Part shown: positions 8,777 to 16,048 of the stretch, in pieces
Layout of the letters: each line of letters opens with the position of its first letter
Numbering within the stretch: the first letter of the stretch is position 1
From: DASXHZ01 sp036488085
Lineage (GTDB): Bacteria; Acidobacteriota; Thermoanaerobaculia; Gp7-AA8
Reading direction: 5' to 3'
Assembly (NCBI GenBank): GCA_036488085.1
Contig: DASXHZ010000089.1
Coordinates: forward strand, 75,025-139,024
Length of the DNA: 64,000 nucleotides
Notes under the pieces: generated by a model
What the model was told of the DNA's origin: nothing
The model's database searches: none
What the model saw: the letters and a program-made list of their open reading frames with translations, nothing else
Program-made: the position numbers and the translations under genes

Positions 8777-10002
8777 CGCCGCCCCGCCACGATCGTCGTC
8801 GCGGCCAGGTAGCCAGTCGCGTTGAGCACCGTCGCGAAAACATCCGGCAGCGCGTCGACGGCAATGAGTATCCCGATCCCCTCGGCAGGCAACCCGATCG
8901 CGAGGAAGAGCGGCGTGAGCATGATGAACGCGCCGCGCGGGATACCCGGGACGGCGAACGAGAGGAAAACGGCGGCGAATGCGACCGTCGCCATGGCGAT
9001 CGCGTTGAGCGGAACGCCGTAGAACCAACCGATGAAGAGCGCGCCGACGCTCCACGAGACCGGCGCGGCGACCTTGAACGTCGAGACGGCGAGCGGCAGG
9101 ACGAAGCCGGTGACGCGGTCGGGCAGCGCGAGCGTGGTCTCGGCACTCTCGATGAGCGATGGGAGCGACGCGATCGAAGAGCTGGAGCTGAACGCGATGA
9201 GCTGCGGTGGCAGCGCGGCGCGTGCGAAGGTCCGGATCGGGACGCGGGCCGCGAGCGCGACCGCCGGATAGAGCAGCAGCGTTCCGACGATGCAGGCGAT
9301 GGAGTAAGCGACAACGTAGACGCCGATGGCGCCCGCGAGCGCCGCGCCGGCGTGAACCGCGAGCGGCAGTACGAGCGCGAAGACGCCGATCGGCGCAGCG
9401 AGGATGACCCAGTGGACGAGTTTCAACATCGCGTCGCTGAGCGCGCGGAAGAAGGTCGTCATCGTCTCGCGCGAAGCCGCCGGACTGCTCGCGATTGCAA
9501 GCGCGAGCAGAAGCGTGAACAGGACCAGCGGCATCATCGCGCCGTTCGCCGCGGCGGCGACCGGATTCGACGGAAGCAGCGACGTAACCCATGCCGCGAA
9601 CGTCTGCGTCTGTCCGCCCGTGGCGAGTTCGCGAGCTGCATCCGTCGCACCGGCGGGCAGCGCCGTCGCGCCTGCATTGCGGGGCAGGGCGCTGCTGACC
9701 GCGAATGCGAGCGGGATCATCACGATCGCCATGCCCGCGAGGAGCAGCACGAACACGAGCAGCGAACGGCCGCCGATTCGTCCGATCGATCGGATGTCGG
9801 CCGCCGAGGCGACGCCGACGATCAGGAGCGAGACGACGAGCGGGATGACCGTCATCCGGATCGCGTTCACCCACAGCGTTCCGATCGGAGCGATCGCATC
9901 CGCGATGCTCGCGAGCGACGCGCTGTGCGTGGCCGCGACGGCGAGACCGAGGACGATGGCGAGGACGACAGCGACGAGTACGCGAGTACTTTCTTTCATC
10001 AC
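8773..10002 (-). CDS. Dicarboxylate/amino acid:cation symporter (DAACS family)
   Basis: A 409-residue polytopic membrane protein of the GltP/DctA family. It shows the family marks: IPLVVSLLIVGVASA in an early membrane segment, the serine-rich re-entrant loop FSSSSSIASLPSLIESAE, and the later re-entrant loop region PRGAFIMLTPLFLAIGLP. The family imports glutamate, aspartate or C4-dicarboxylates with Na+ or H+. Selectivity residues cannot be assigned confidently. It overlaps both neighbours by four bases (SDR upstream, MBL downstream), a tightly coupled operon. Confidence 0.9.
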   Translation of the reverse strand: MMKESTRVLVAVVLAIVLGLAVAATHSASLASIADAIAPIGTLWVNAIRMTVIPLVVSLLIVGVASAADIRSIGRIGGRSLLVFVLLLAGMAIVMIPLAFAVSSALPRNAGATALPAGATDAARELATGGQTQTFAAWVTSLLPSNPVAAAANGAMMPLVLFTLLLALAIASSPAASRETMTTFFRALSDAMLKLVHWVILAAPIGVFALVLPLAVHAGAALAGAIGVYVVAYSIACIVGTLLLYPAVALAARVPIRTFARAALPPQLIAFSSSSSIASLPSLIESAETTLALPDRVTGFVLPLAVSTFKVAAPVSWSVGALFIGWFYGVPLNAIAMATVAFAAVFLSFAVPGIPRGAFIMLTPLFLAIGLPAEGIGILIAVDALPDVFATVLNATGYLAATTIVAGRR

Positions 10003-10751
10003 ATCATCAAGTCGCCGCCGTTGATGTCGAACGACGCGCCGGTAATGTAGCCGGCGGCCTCCGAGGCGGCGAAGCAGATCAAATCGGCAACTTCGAGCGC
10101 GGTGCCGAGGCGCGGGACCGGGTAGTTTGCGGCGAGACTCTCCAGGAGATCGCTCGACGCGTTCTCATGCGTCAATTCCGTGTCGATCATGCCGGGACAG
10201 ACGGCGTTGACGGTGATGCCGAACTTTCCGAGCTCTTTCGCCGCGGCGCGTGTGAGGCCGAGGAGTCCCGTTTTCGATGCGGTGTAATGCGCGCCGCCAA
10301 GGGTGCTCACCTGGCGGCCGGCGGAAGACGACACGTTGATGATCCGGCCGTAGCCTTGCGCCTTCATCGGCGGTAGGACTGCTTGGATCAGCAAGAATGG
10401 GGCGGTGAGATTGACCTCGAGCGCGGTACGCCACTCATCGGCGGTGAGATCGGGAAAACGCGTCGAGCGCGCGTACGCCGCATTGTTGACGAGGATGTCG
10501 ACGCGGCCGAAGCGCTCGATCGTCTTCCGGACGATCTCTTCCGGCACGCCCGGCGCCGCGACGTCGCCCGGAACCGCGATCGCCCTCTCCCCGATCTCGC
10601 GCGCGAGCTCTCCCGCGCGTTGCGGGTCGCGCACATTCACAGCGACCGACGCCCCGCGCTCATGCAGCCGCGCAGCCGCGGCGCGGCCGAGTCCGCGCCA
10701 CGCGCCCGTGACGATGGCCACGCGGCCGGCGAAGTCGTTCGGAGTGCTCAA
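9999..10751 (-). CDS. SDR-family oxidoreductase (FabG-like)
   Basis: A 250-residue classical short-chain dehydrogenase/reductase. The NAD(P)-binding motif is VTGAWRGLGRAAA (TGxxxGxG), followed by the NNAA motif, catalytic Ser in INVSSSAG, YTASK (YxxxK), and the GASFDINGG C-terminus. An arginine after the first glycine and NVRD after strand 2 suggest NADP(H) preference. It is the first gene of the SDR - symporter - MBL operon, with its stop overlapping the symporter start. The substrate is unknown. Just upstream lies the heptamer palindrome at 10770-10876. Confidence 0.92.
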   Translation of the reverse strand: MSTPNDFAGRVAIVTGAWRGLGRAAAARLHERGASVAVNVRDPQRAGELAREIGERAIAVPGDVAAPGVPEEIVRKTIERFGRVDILVNNAAYARSTRFPDLTADEWRTALEVNLTAPFLLIQAVLPPMKAQGYGRIINVSSSAGRQVSTLGGAHYTASKTGLLGLTRAAAKELGKFGITVNAVCPGMIDTELTHENASSDLLESLAANYPVPRLGTALEVADLICFAASEAAGYITGASFDINGGDLMM

Positions 10752-10769
10752 TTGGACGCGGAGATTGTA

Positions 10770-10876
10770 GGTCGTTACTCGTTATTCGTTACTCGTTACT
10801 CGTTACTCGTTACTCGCTCCGACATCGACGCCCGTCCCGCTCTCCGAATAACGAGTAACGAATAACGGGTAACGAC
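10770..10876. repeat. Long inverted repeat made of 7-bp CGTTACT units
   Basis: Bases 10773-10814 are six tandem copies of CGTTACT (one CGTTATT variant). The 32-base arm at 10770-10801 is the reverse complement of 10845-10876 with only two mismatches, around a 43-base centre. The element fills the gap between the SDR start and the end of the next MBL gene, so the transcript would fold into a very long hairpin. It could terminate transcription, or be a small mobile palindromic element. Confidence 0.85.
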
Positions 10877-10878
10877 CT

Positions 10879-11955
10879 TCACCTCTGCTTCGCCTCGTGG
10901 TACGCGTATCCGATGAACTCGGAGAGCGAGTAATCGAAGAATCCGGCCTCCGCGGTGTCGCCCGCGAGGATCTCGTCTCGTTGCTGTTTGACGTCGATCG
11001 CTTTCTTCACGTCATCGAGCGGCATCTCGAAATTCGTCCGGAGCTGAGCCTCGACCTGACGGACGACGGACCTCATGAGGTCGCGGAGCTGAAAGATGTA
11101 CTTCTTGTCGTGCATCACGTCCCCATGGCCCGGCACGATCGTCTCGGTGTCGAGCGCTGCCAGCCGGTCGAGGGTCGAGGACCATTCGACCGGATATCCG
11201 TCGAACATGTACGGGATCGGATGCACCACGAGATCGCCTGTCGCGAGGATCTTCTCTTTCGGCAGGTAGACGACGGCGTCGCCTCCCGTGTTGCCGCGAC
11301 CGAGGAACTTCACCTGTACTTCCCGGCCGCCGAGATCGATCGTGAGCTCGTCGCGGAACGTGAGCGTCGGCGGCTGGTAGACGAAGTTCTTCACGTCATC
11401 GAGCAGCGTTGCGCTGCGAGCCAGCCCACGCTCGCGCATCTTGCGGCCGGCGTCGCTCAGCGGCCGATCATCAACCTTGCCACTCCGCAGCGCCTTCTCC
11501 GCCTGTTGCTGCGAGTCGTGAATGGTCGCAGGCATCCCCCCGAGCATGAACTGCACCTCGTTGTCGAGCATCTCCTTCGTCTGCGCATGCGCGACGACGG
11601 CAAGGCCGGGAAAGGCCTCCATGTACGCGGCGTTCCCACCGGCGTGGTCGAGGTGCCAGTGCGTGTTCAGGAGGTACCGCACCGGCTTGTCGGTCCACTG
11701 CCGGATCTGGGCGATGTCTTCGCGCGCCACGGAGGGAAACTGACCCGAGTCGACCACGAAGACGTCGCGCGATCCGATGATCACGGTGGTGTTGCCGTTC
11801 GCCCATCCCGGCAGCGGATCTTCATGCCGGATGGCGTAGACCCCGTCGGCCAGCTTCGTGACCGTCCGCTCGACGGTATAGGCAGTATCGGCGAATAGAG
11901 GGAGCGCGATCAACGCCGCTATTACGAATCGTAATGTGTGTGGCATGCTGCTCAT
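10879..11955 (-). CDS. Exported MBL-fold metallo-hydrolase
   Basis: A protein of about 358 residues with a signal peptide (PHTLRFVIAALIALPLFA). The zinc site is complete: LNTHWHLDHAGGN (HxHxDH), a ligand in GRGNTGGDAVV, ILATGDLV, and IVPGHGDVMHD. A helical C-terminal tail follows. The family includes beta-lactamases, lactonases and sulfur-transfer hydrolases, and this subgroup is not assigned to one activity. The start may be the ATG at 11955 or the one at 11946; neither has a strong ribosome site. It is divergent from the MetX-like gene. A truncated relative lies at 5838-6307. Confidence 0.85.
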   Translation of the reverse strand: MSSMPHTLRFVIAALIALPLFADTAYTVERTVTKLADGVYAIRHEDPLPGWANGNTTVIIGSRDVFVVDSGQFPSVAREDIAQIRQWTDKPVRYLLNTHWHLDHAGGNAAYMEAFPGLAVVAHAQTKEMLDNEVQFMLGGMPATIHDSQQQAEKALRSGKVDDRPLSDAGRKMRERGLARSATLLDDVKNFVYQPPTLTFRDELTIDLGGREVQVKFLGRGNTGGDAVVYLPKEKILATGDLVVHPIPYMFDGYPVEWSSTLDRLAALDTETIVPGHGDVMHDKKYIFQLRDLMRSVVRQVEAQLRTNFEMPLDDVKKAIDVKQQRDEILAGDTAEAGFFDYSLSEFIGYAYHEAKQR

Positions 11956-12006
11956 GATAGGCGCGCGACGCGGCGCAGCTATCGAGAGTTTGACTAGACT
12001 CTCGCA

Positions 12007-13026
12007 ATGCACATCCTGCTGGCGCTCCTGGCCGCCATGCTCCTCCCTCCCGTTCACGAGGCGGACTTCGTCATCCCGCAGTACCGCTTCGCGAGCGGCG
12101 AGACGCTGCAGAACGTCCGGATCCACTACGCGACGCTCGGCACCTTGCGGCGCGACGCGAACGGCCGCGCCACCAACGCGGTTCTCGTTCTTCACGGCAC
12201 CGGCGGATCGCACCAGCAGTTTCTGAACGACCACTTCGCGGGCGTTCTCTTCACACCCGGCGGGCTGTTGGATGCGCAGAAGTACTTCATCATCATTCCC
12301 GACAACGTCGGCCACGGTGCGTCGAGCAAGCCGAGCGACGGCCTCCGCCGCGACTTCCCGCACTATGGGTATCGCGACATGGTCGACCTCCAACACCGCC
12401 TCGTCACTGAGCACCTCGGCGTCGATCACCTGTTCCTTGTCATGGGAACGTCGATGGGCGGCATGCAGAGTTGGATGTGGGGCGAGCGATACCCGCCGGC
12501 GATGGACGCCCTCGTCCCGCTCGCGAGCCTCCCGGTGCAGATCGCGGGACGCAACCGCGTCTGGCGCAAGATGGCAACCGATGCGATTCGCGAGGATCCG
12601 GAGCACGGCCTCCGGACAGCCATCGACCTCCTGATGATCGCCACCAGCAGCCCGCTGCAGTGGCAGAAAACCTCGCCGACCGCGGACGCCGCCGACCGCT
12701 GGCTCGCGGACCAGGTCAAGACGCGCCTCGCTTCGACGGACGCCAACGATCTGCTGTACGCGCTCGAGTCGTCGAGTGACTACGACCCGGAGCCGGCACT
12801 GGAGACGATCACCGCTCCCGTCCTCGCGATCAACTCCGCCGACGACTTCGTCAACCCTCCCGAGCTCTCGATTCTCGAGACACGAATCAAGCGCGTGCCA
12901 CACGGCAGCGCGATCGTCATCCCGACCAGCGACGCCACACGCGGCCACGGAACACATACCTGGGCCGCCGTCTGGGAGCCGCCGCTCCGCGCATTTCTCG
13001 CGAAGGTCACTGCAACCGCGCCGTGA
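12007..13026 (+). CDS. Exported alpha/beta hydrolase, MetX (homoserine O-acetyltransferase)-like
   Basis: A 339-residue protein with a short signal peptide (MHILLALLAAMLLPP). It has the MetX-type architecture: ATNAVLVLHGTGG near the oxyanion hole, FIIIPDNVGHGASSKPS, the nucleophile elbow GTSMGGMQSW, an Asp in INSADDFVNP, and a His in RGHGTHTWA. MetX acetylates homoserine in the cytoplasm, but a signal peptide argues against that role here. A secreted esterase or acyltransferase is more likely. Its last 20 bases overlap the convergent cyclophilin gene. Confidence 0.85.
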   Translation: MHILLALLAAMLLPPVHEADFVIPQYRFASGETLQNVRIHYATLGTLRRDANGRATNAVLVLHGTGGSHQQFLNDHFAGVLFTPGGLLDAQKYFIIIPDNVGHGASSKPSDGLRRDFPHYGYRDMVDLQHRLVTEHLGVDHLFLVMGTSMGGMQSWMWGERYPPAMDALVPLASLPVQIAGRNRVWRKMATDAIREDPEHGLRTAIDLLMIATSSPLQWQKTSPTADAADRWLADQVKTRLASTDANDLLYALESSSDYDPEPALETITAPVLAINSADDFVNPPELSILETRIKRVPHGSAIVIPTSDATRGHGTHTWAAVWEPPLRAFLAKVTATAP

Positions 13027-13606
13027 TGATCGCGTCCAACTTCGGGAAGTTGCGATCGAGCCACGCGTTCCCCTCGGCGAAGAGCGCATCCTGGTGGTCC
13101 GCACGCATCCCTCCGCCGGACGCCTCGCCGTAACCGGAGTAAAGCGAGTCGACGACGTCCATCCCCGAGATGACCCGGGCGAACGGCGCGAAGCCCTGGG
13201 CGTCGTAGTCCTTGTTGTCGCGCAGGTTGATGAACATCTGCGTTGCCCGCGTCCCCGGCTTCGTGAATGCGTACGCGATCGTGCCGCGCTCGTTCGACGC
13301 GCGTACTGGGTCGTCGGCAATGGTGGCGTTCCTCCACTCCCGCGCCACGCGAGGGTCACCCGGAACGCCGAACTGCGCGAACACGCCGGCACGAACGCGG
13401 AAGAATCGCTGACCGTCGAAAAACCGCTGCCGTACGAGCTCGTGAAAACGGTCAGCACCGGCTGGCGCCCAGCTCCGATGCACCTCGACCACGAAGACGC
13501 CACGAGTGGTCTGGAAGCGGACGCGAAAGACGTCAGGAACGCGCTCGGCTGAAGACGCGCAGCCGAGCGCGAGTACGAGGATGATCCCCTGAAGAACGCG
13601 TTTCAC
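13007..13606 (-). CDS. Cyclophilin-type peptidyl-prolyl isomerase, probable lipoprotein
   Basis: A 199-residue protein. The N-terminus (RVLQGIILVLALGCAS) carries a lipobox, so it is probably lipid-anchored in the periplasm. The cyclophilin fold is clear: VRFQTTRGVFVVEVHRSWAP, FFDGQRFFRV, AQFGVPGDP, GTIAYAF, ATQMFINLRDNKDYDAQGFAPFARVISGMDVVD. It contains the FxxxxR and QFG-type active-site segments. The role is folding of exported proteins at proline bonds. The C-terminal extension (GEASGGGMRADHQDALFAEG) is typical of soil-bacterial homologues. Confidence 0.92.
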   Translation of the reverse strand: MKRVLQGIILVLALGCASSAERVPDVFRVRFQTTRGVFVVEVHRSWAPAGADRFHELVRQRFFDGQRFFRVRAGVFAQFGVPGDPRVAREWRNATIADDPVRASNERGTIAYAFTKPGTRATQMFINLRDNKDYDAQGFAPFARVISGMDVVDSLYSGYGEASGGGMRADHQDALFAEGNAWLDRNFPKLDAIITARLQ

Positions 13607-13644
13607 CCGGGTAGCTTGTCACGAGCGGAGCGCGTCCCATTTGC

Positions 13645-13983
13645 CTAGCAGTGGTTCGGGCAGGCGTTCTCGTCGGAGAGCTGCTCCCACGGATCGCCGT
13701 AGTTGCAACGTCCCCAGTACGTGATCACCTCGTCGCCGGTGTCGCAGTACGTGTCGTCGACCTCTTTGAAGAGGCCGTCCTGCATCCCCCCGGACGAGGA
13801 GCCACAACCGCAGGAGCGGTAGTTCCACCCGACTTCGGTCTTACCCGAGCCGCAGTTGTTGTAGTAGGTGATGTAGCGGTCGTACGGAGGACAGGCGCCC
13901 GCGGGCGTGGGCGAGTACGAAACAGCAGCGAACAGCACCAACACGATCGAAGAGCGGATGAGGACAGTCGTCAGCTTACGCAT
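13645..13983 (-). CDS. Small exported cysteine-rich protein (DUF6289-like)
   Basis: A 112-residue precursor. A signal peptide (about residues 1-30, ending TPAGA) leads to a mature chain of about 82 residues with eight cysteines, consistent with four disulfides. It is rich in tyrosine and glycine (YDRYITYYNNCGSG, RSCGCGSSSGG, ITYWGRCNYG). The YxxYY start and paired Y-W-G-C segment resemble small exported proteins grouped as DUF6289, which have no known function; this assignment is from memory and uncertain. It has its own promoter space upstream and no obvious partner. Confidence 0.7.
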   Translation of the reverse strand: MRKLTTVLIRSSIVLVLFAAVSYSPTPAGACPPYDRYITYYNNCGSGKTEVGWNYRSCGCGSSSGGMQDGLFKEVDDTYCDTGDEVITYWGRCNYGDPWEQLSDENACPNHC

Positions 13984-14369
13984 ATCAAACCCCCTTTATC
14001 TTCTCCACACGTGCGTCTTTGCGTGAGACCGGAATGATGTCACGAAATTACGCCGCCGGCTAGCAGATGTGATCTCGCGGCGCTCTTCGCCGCGTAGCCG
14101 TCCCCATCCCCGGCGCGCACTATCCTGCACGCGCCTCTAGCCGAGTGATTCGCCCGCGCACAGCGGGGTTGTGCAACATCGATCACATATTGCTCGCCGA
14201 GTCATTCCACCCGAGGGAGAAAACGTCTGGGTGGTCGCCACCCCGCGCTAAAACAGGCCGTCCACTTCTACCAAGTCATAGCAGTGGGCACCAATTCACG
14301 GTTGAGGACGCATGGTAGAAACGCGGGCCTTTAATTAAGTCCGCATGACCCAGTCGGAGAGATCGGCGC
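13984..14369. other. Intergenic region without a recognised gene
   Basis: These 386 bases separate the Cys-rich peptide gene from the mini AraC gene, which read away from each other, so promoters for both must lie here. I see no convincing ORF, RNA gene or repeat. GGAGAG at about 14355-14360 is the ribosome site for the AraC-type gene. Confidence 0.5.
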
Positions 14370-14699
14370 ATGGACAGGAGGATCAGAAGAACGAAAAGTG
14401 TGCTCGACGAGCGGTATCGGAACCCCCCGTCGCTGGAGGAGCTCGCCGAGGACGCCGGCCTGAGCGCATCGCGGCTGGCGCACCTCTTCCGAGACGACAC
14501 CGGGATGTCGATTCAAAGCTACATCGTCGAACGCCGGCTCTTCATGGCCGCGATGCTGATCGTCCAGTCGGACGAACACATCTCCCAGATCGCCTACCGC
14601 GTCGGCTTCGGCGACGTGTCGAACTTCAACCACGCCTTCAAGCGCCGCTTCGCCATGTCGCCGCGCGAGTACCGCGCGAAGCATGATCCGACGGGCTAG
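14370..14699 (+). CDS. Stand-alone AraC-type DNA-binding domain protein
   Basis: Only 109 residues, consisting almost entirely of the AraC double helix-turn-helix. SLEELAEDAGLSASRLAHLF is the first motif and ISQIAYRVGFGDVSNFNHAF, then KRRFAMSPREYR, the second. No sensor domain is present, as in MarA/SoxS/Rob-type activators whose activity is set by expression level. The next gene, an M24 peptidase, starts 43 bases downstream in the same direction, so they may be one operon. The start at 14370 has a GGAGAG ribosome site. Confidence 0.88.
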   Translation: MDRRIRRTKSVLDERYRNPPSLEELAEDAGLSASRLAHLFRDDTGMSIQSYIVERRLFMAAMLIVQSDEHISQIAYRVGFGDVSNFNHAFKRRFAMSPREYRAKHDPTG

Positions 14700-14741
14700 G
14701 TAGTTCTCAACGGAAGGCGGAGATTGTAGTGTGGCGGGCTG

Positions 14742-16031
14742 ATGAACCGCCGCACCTTCGTCCGACTCTCCGCCGCCCTCGCCGCCGCGTGGAAAACACC
14801 GGCTCTCTTCGCGCAACGTGAATCGGAAGGCAAGCTGCCGCCGTCGATCGCGGAGCTGACGTCGATGCGCGATCAGGCGAAGCCGATTACGAACGACGAG
14901 CGGCGCGGGCGGATCGAGAACGCGAGGCGCGTAATGGCGGCGGAGAAGATCGGAGCGCTGATCCTCACTCCCGGCGCGTCGCTTCTCTACTTCACGAGCA
15001 TCCGCTGGTCGGGCGGCGAACGGCTGTTCGCGTGCGTCATCCCCGCGAAGGGCGAGCCGTTCTTCGCCCGCCCGGCGTTCGAGGAAGACCGCGCTCGCGA
15101 GCAGATCGCACGCGGGCCGTTCGCCGGGCACGCCGACGTACGTCCGTGGCAGGAGGACGAGAGCCCGTACGCGCTCGTCGCCGCGGGACTGCGTGACCGC
15201 GGGCTGTCGACGGCACGCATCGGAATCGAAGAGACGTCGAAGTTCGTCTGGACGACGGGCATCGCGCAGGCCTCACCGCATGCCCACTTCGTCCTCGGCA
15301 CGCCGGTCACCGCCGGCTGCCGGATGATCAAGAGCACGCACGAGCTCGAGCTGATGCAGATCGCGAACACCGCGACGTGGCGCGTCTACAAAGCGGTGTA
15401 TGAAGCGCTCCAGCCGGGCATGACGCAGAACGATGCCTCGGACTTGATCGCGCTCGCGTACCGGCGCGTCGGCTTCCGGGGCGACGCGAGCGTGCAGACT
15501 GGGGAGTACACCGCCCTCCCCCACGGCTCCATCGAGCCGCAAACGATCCGCGAGGGAACGATCGTGATGGTCGACGACGGCTGTACCGTCGAGGAGTATC
15601 AGTCCGACATCACGCGCACGTTCGTCCTCGGCAAGGCGAGCGACAAGGCAAAGCGCGTGTTCGAGATTGTCCGGCGCGCACAGAGCGCGGCGTTGAGCGC
15701 CGCCCGCCCCGGCGTTCCGCTCGCTTCAATCGACGCCGCCGCGCGCAAGGTGATTACCGACGCGGGCTTCGGCCCCGGATTCAAATACTTCTCGCATCGC
15801 GTCGGCCATGGCATCGGGATGGAGGGACACGAGTGGCCGTATCTCGTGAAGAACAACATGTTCGGCTGGACGCGCGACCTCCGCGCCCGCCCCGGCATGA
15901 CCTTCAGCGACGAGCCGGGCGTATACATCCGCGGCGAGTTCGGCGTCCGCCTCGAGGACGACATGATCATCACTGAGGACGCCGCACGCCTGTTCACCCC
16001 GCAGTCCGAGTCGATCGAGAAGCCGTTTTGA
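14742..16031 (+). CDS. Xaa-Pro aminopeptidase-like M24B metallopeptidase with Tat-type signal
   Basis: A 429-residue protein. The N-terminus MNRRTFVRLSAALAAAW has a twin-arginine style signal, so it is probably exported folded. A creatinase-like N-domain (about 60-195) precedes the pita-bread catalytic domain (about 200-425). All five dinuclear metal ligands are present: two Asp in MVDDGCTVEEYQSDITRTF, His in RVGHGIGMEGHE, and two Glu in FSDEPGVYIRGEFGVRLEDD. The expected reaction is removal of N-terminal residues before proline, or cleavage of a small dipeptide. No ribosome site stronger than GGAGA is visible near the start. Confidence 0.9.
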   Translation: MNRRTFVRLSAALAAAWKTPALFAQRESEGKLPPSIAELTSMRDQAKPITNDERRGRIENARRVMAAEKIGALILTPGASLLYFTSIRWSGGERLFACVIPAKGEPFFARPAFEEDRAREQIARGPFAGHADVRPWQEDESPYALVAAGLRDRGLSTARIGIEETSKFVWTTGIAQASPHAHFVLGTPVTAGCRMIKSTHELELMQIANTATWRVYKAVYEALQPGMTQNDASDLIALAYRRVGFRGDASVQTGEYTALPHGSIEPQTIREGTIVMVDDGCTVEEYQSDITRTFVLGKASDKAKRVFEIVRRAQSAALSAARPGVPLASIDAAARKVITDAGFGPGFKYFSHRVGHGIGMEGHEWPYLVKNNMFGWTRDLRARPGMTFSDEPGVYIRGEFGVRLEDDMIITEDAARLFTPQSESIEKPF

Positions 16032-16032
16032 C

Positions 16033-16048
16033 TGGGGTCAGGTCCCCA
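16033..16048. repeat. Short TGGGGTCAGGTCCCCA hairpin between convergent genes
   Basis: TGGGG and CCCCA pair around a 6-base loop, directly between the stops of the M24 peptidase and the kinase gene. The GGGTCAGGTCCCC core resembles short palindromes common beside RAYT-type transposases, but no transposase is nearby. It may simply act as a two-way terminator. Confidence 0.4.

Noticed and set aside
7646..9874. A 742-codon open frame covering the MBL gene and running on upstream
   Set aside because: Beyond 8776 the translation is arginine-rich low-complexity sequence antiphase to the clearly coding symporter gene; the real start is the ATG coupled to the symporter stop.
10879..13503. An 874-codon open frame extending the second MBL gene
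   Set aside because: Only the last 358 codons have MBL motifs and a signal peptide; the rest is the shadow of the MetX-like gene on the other strand.
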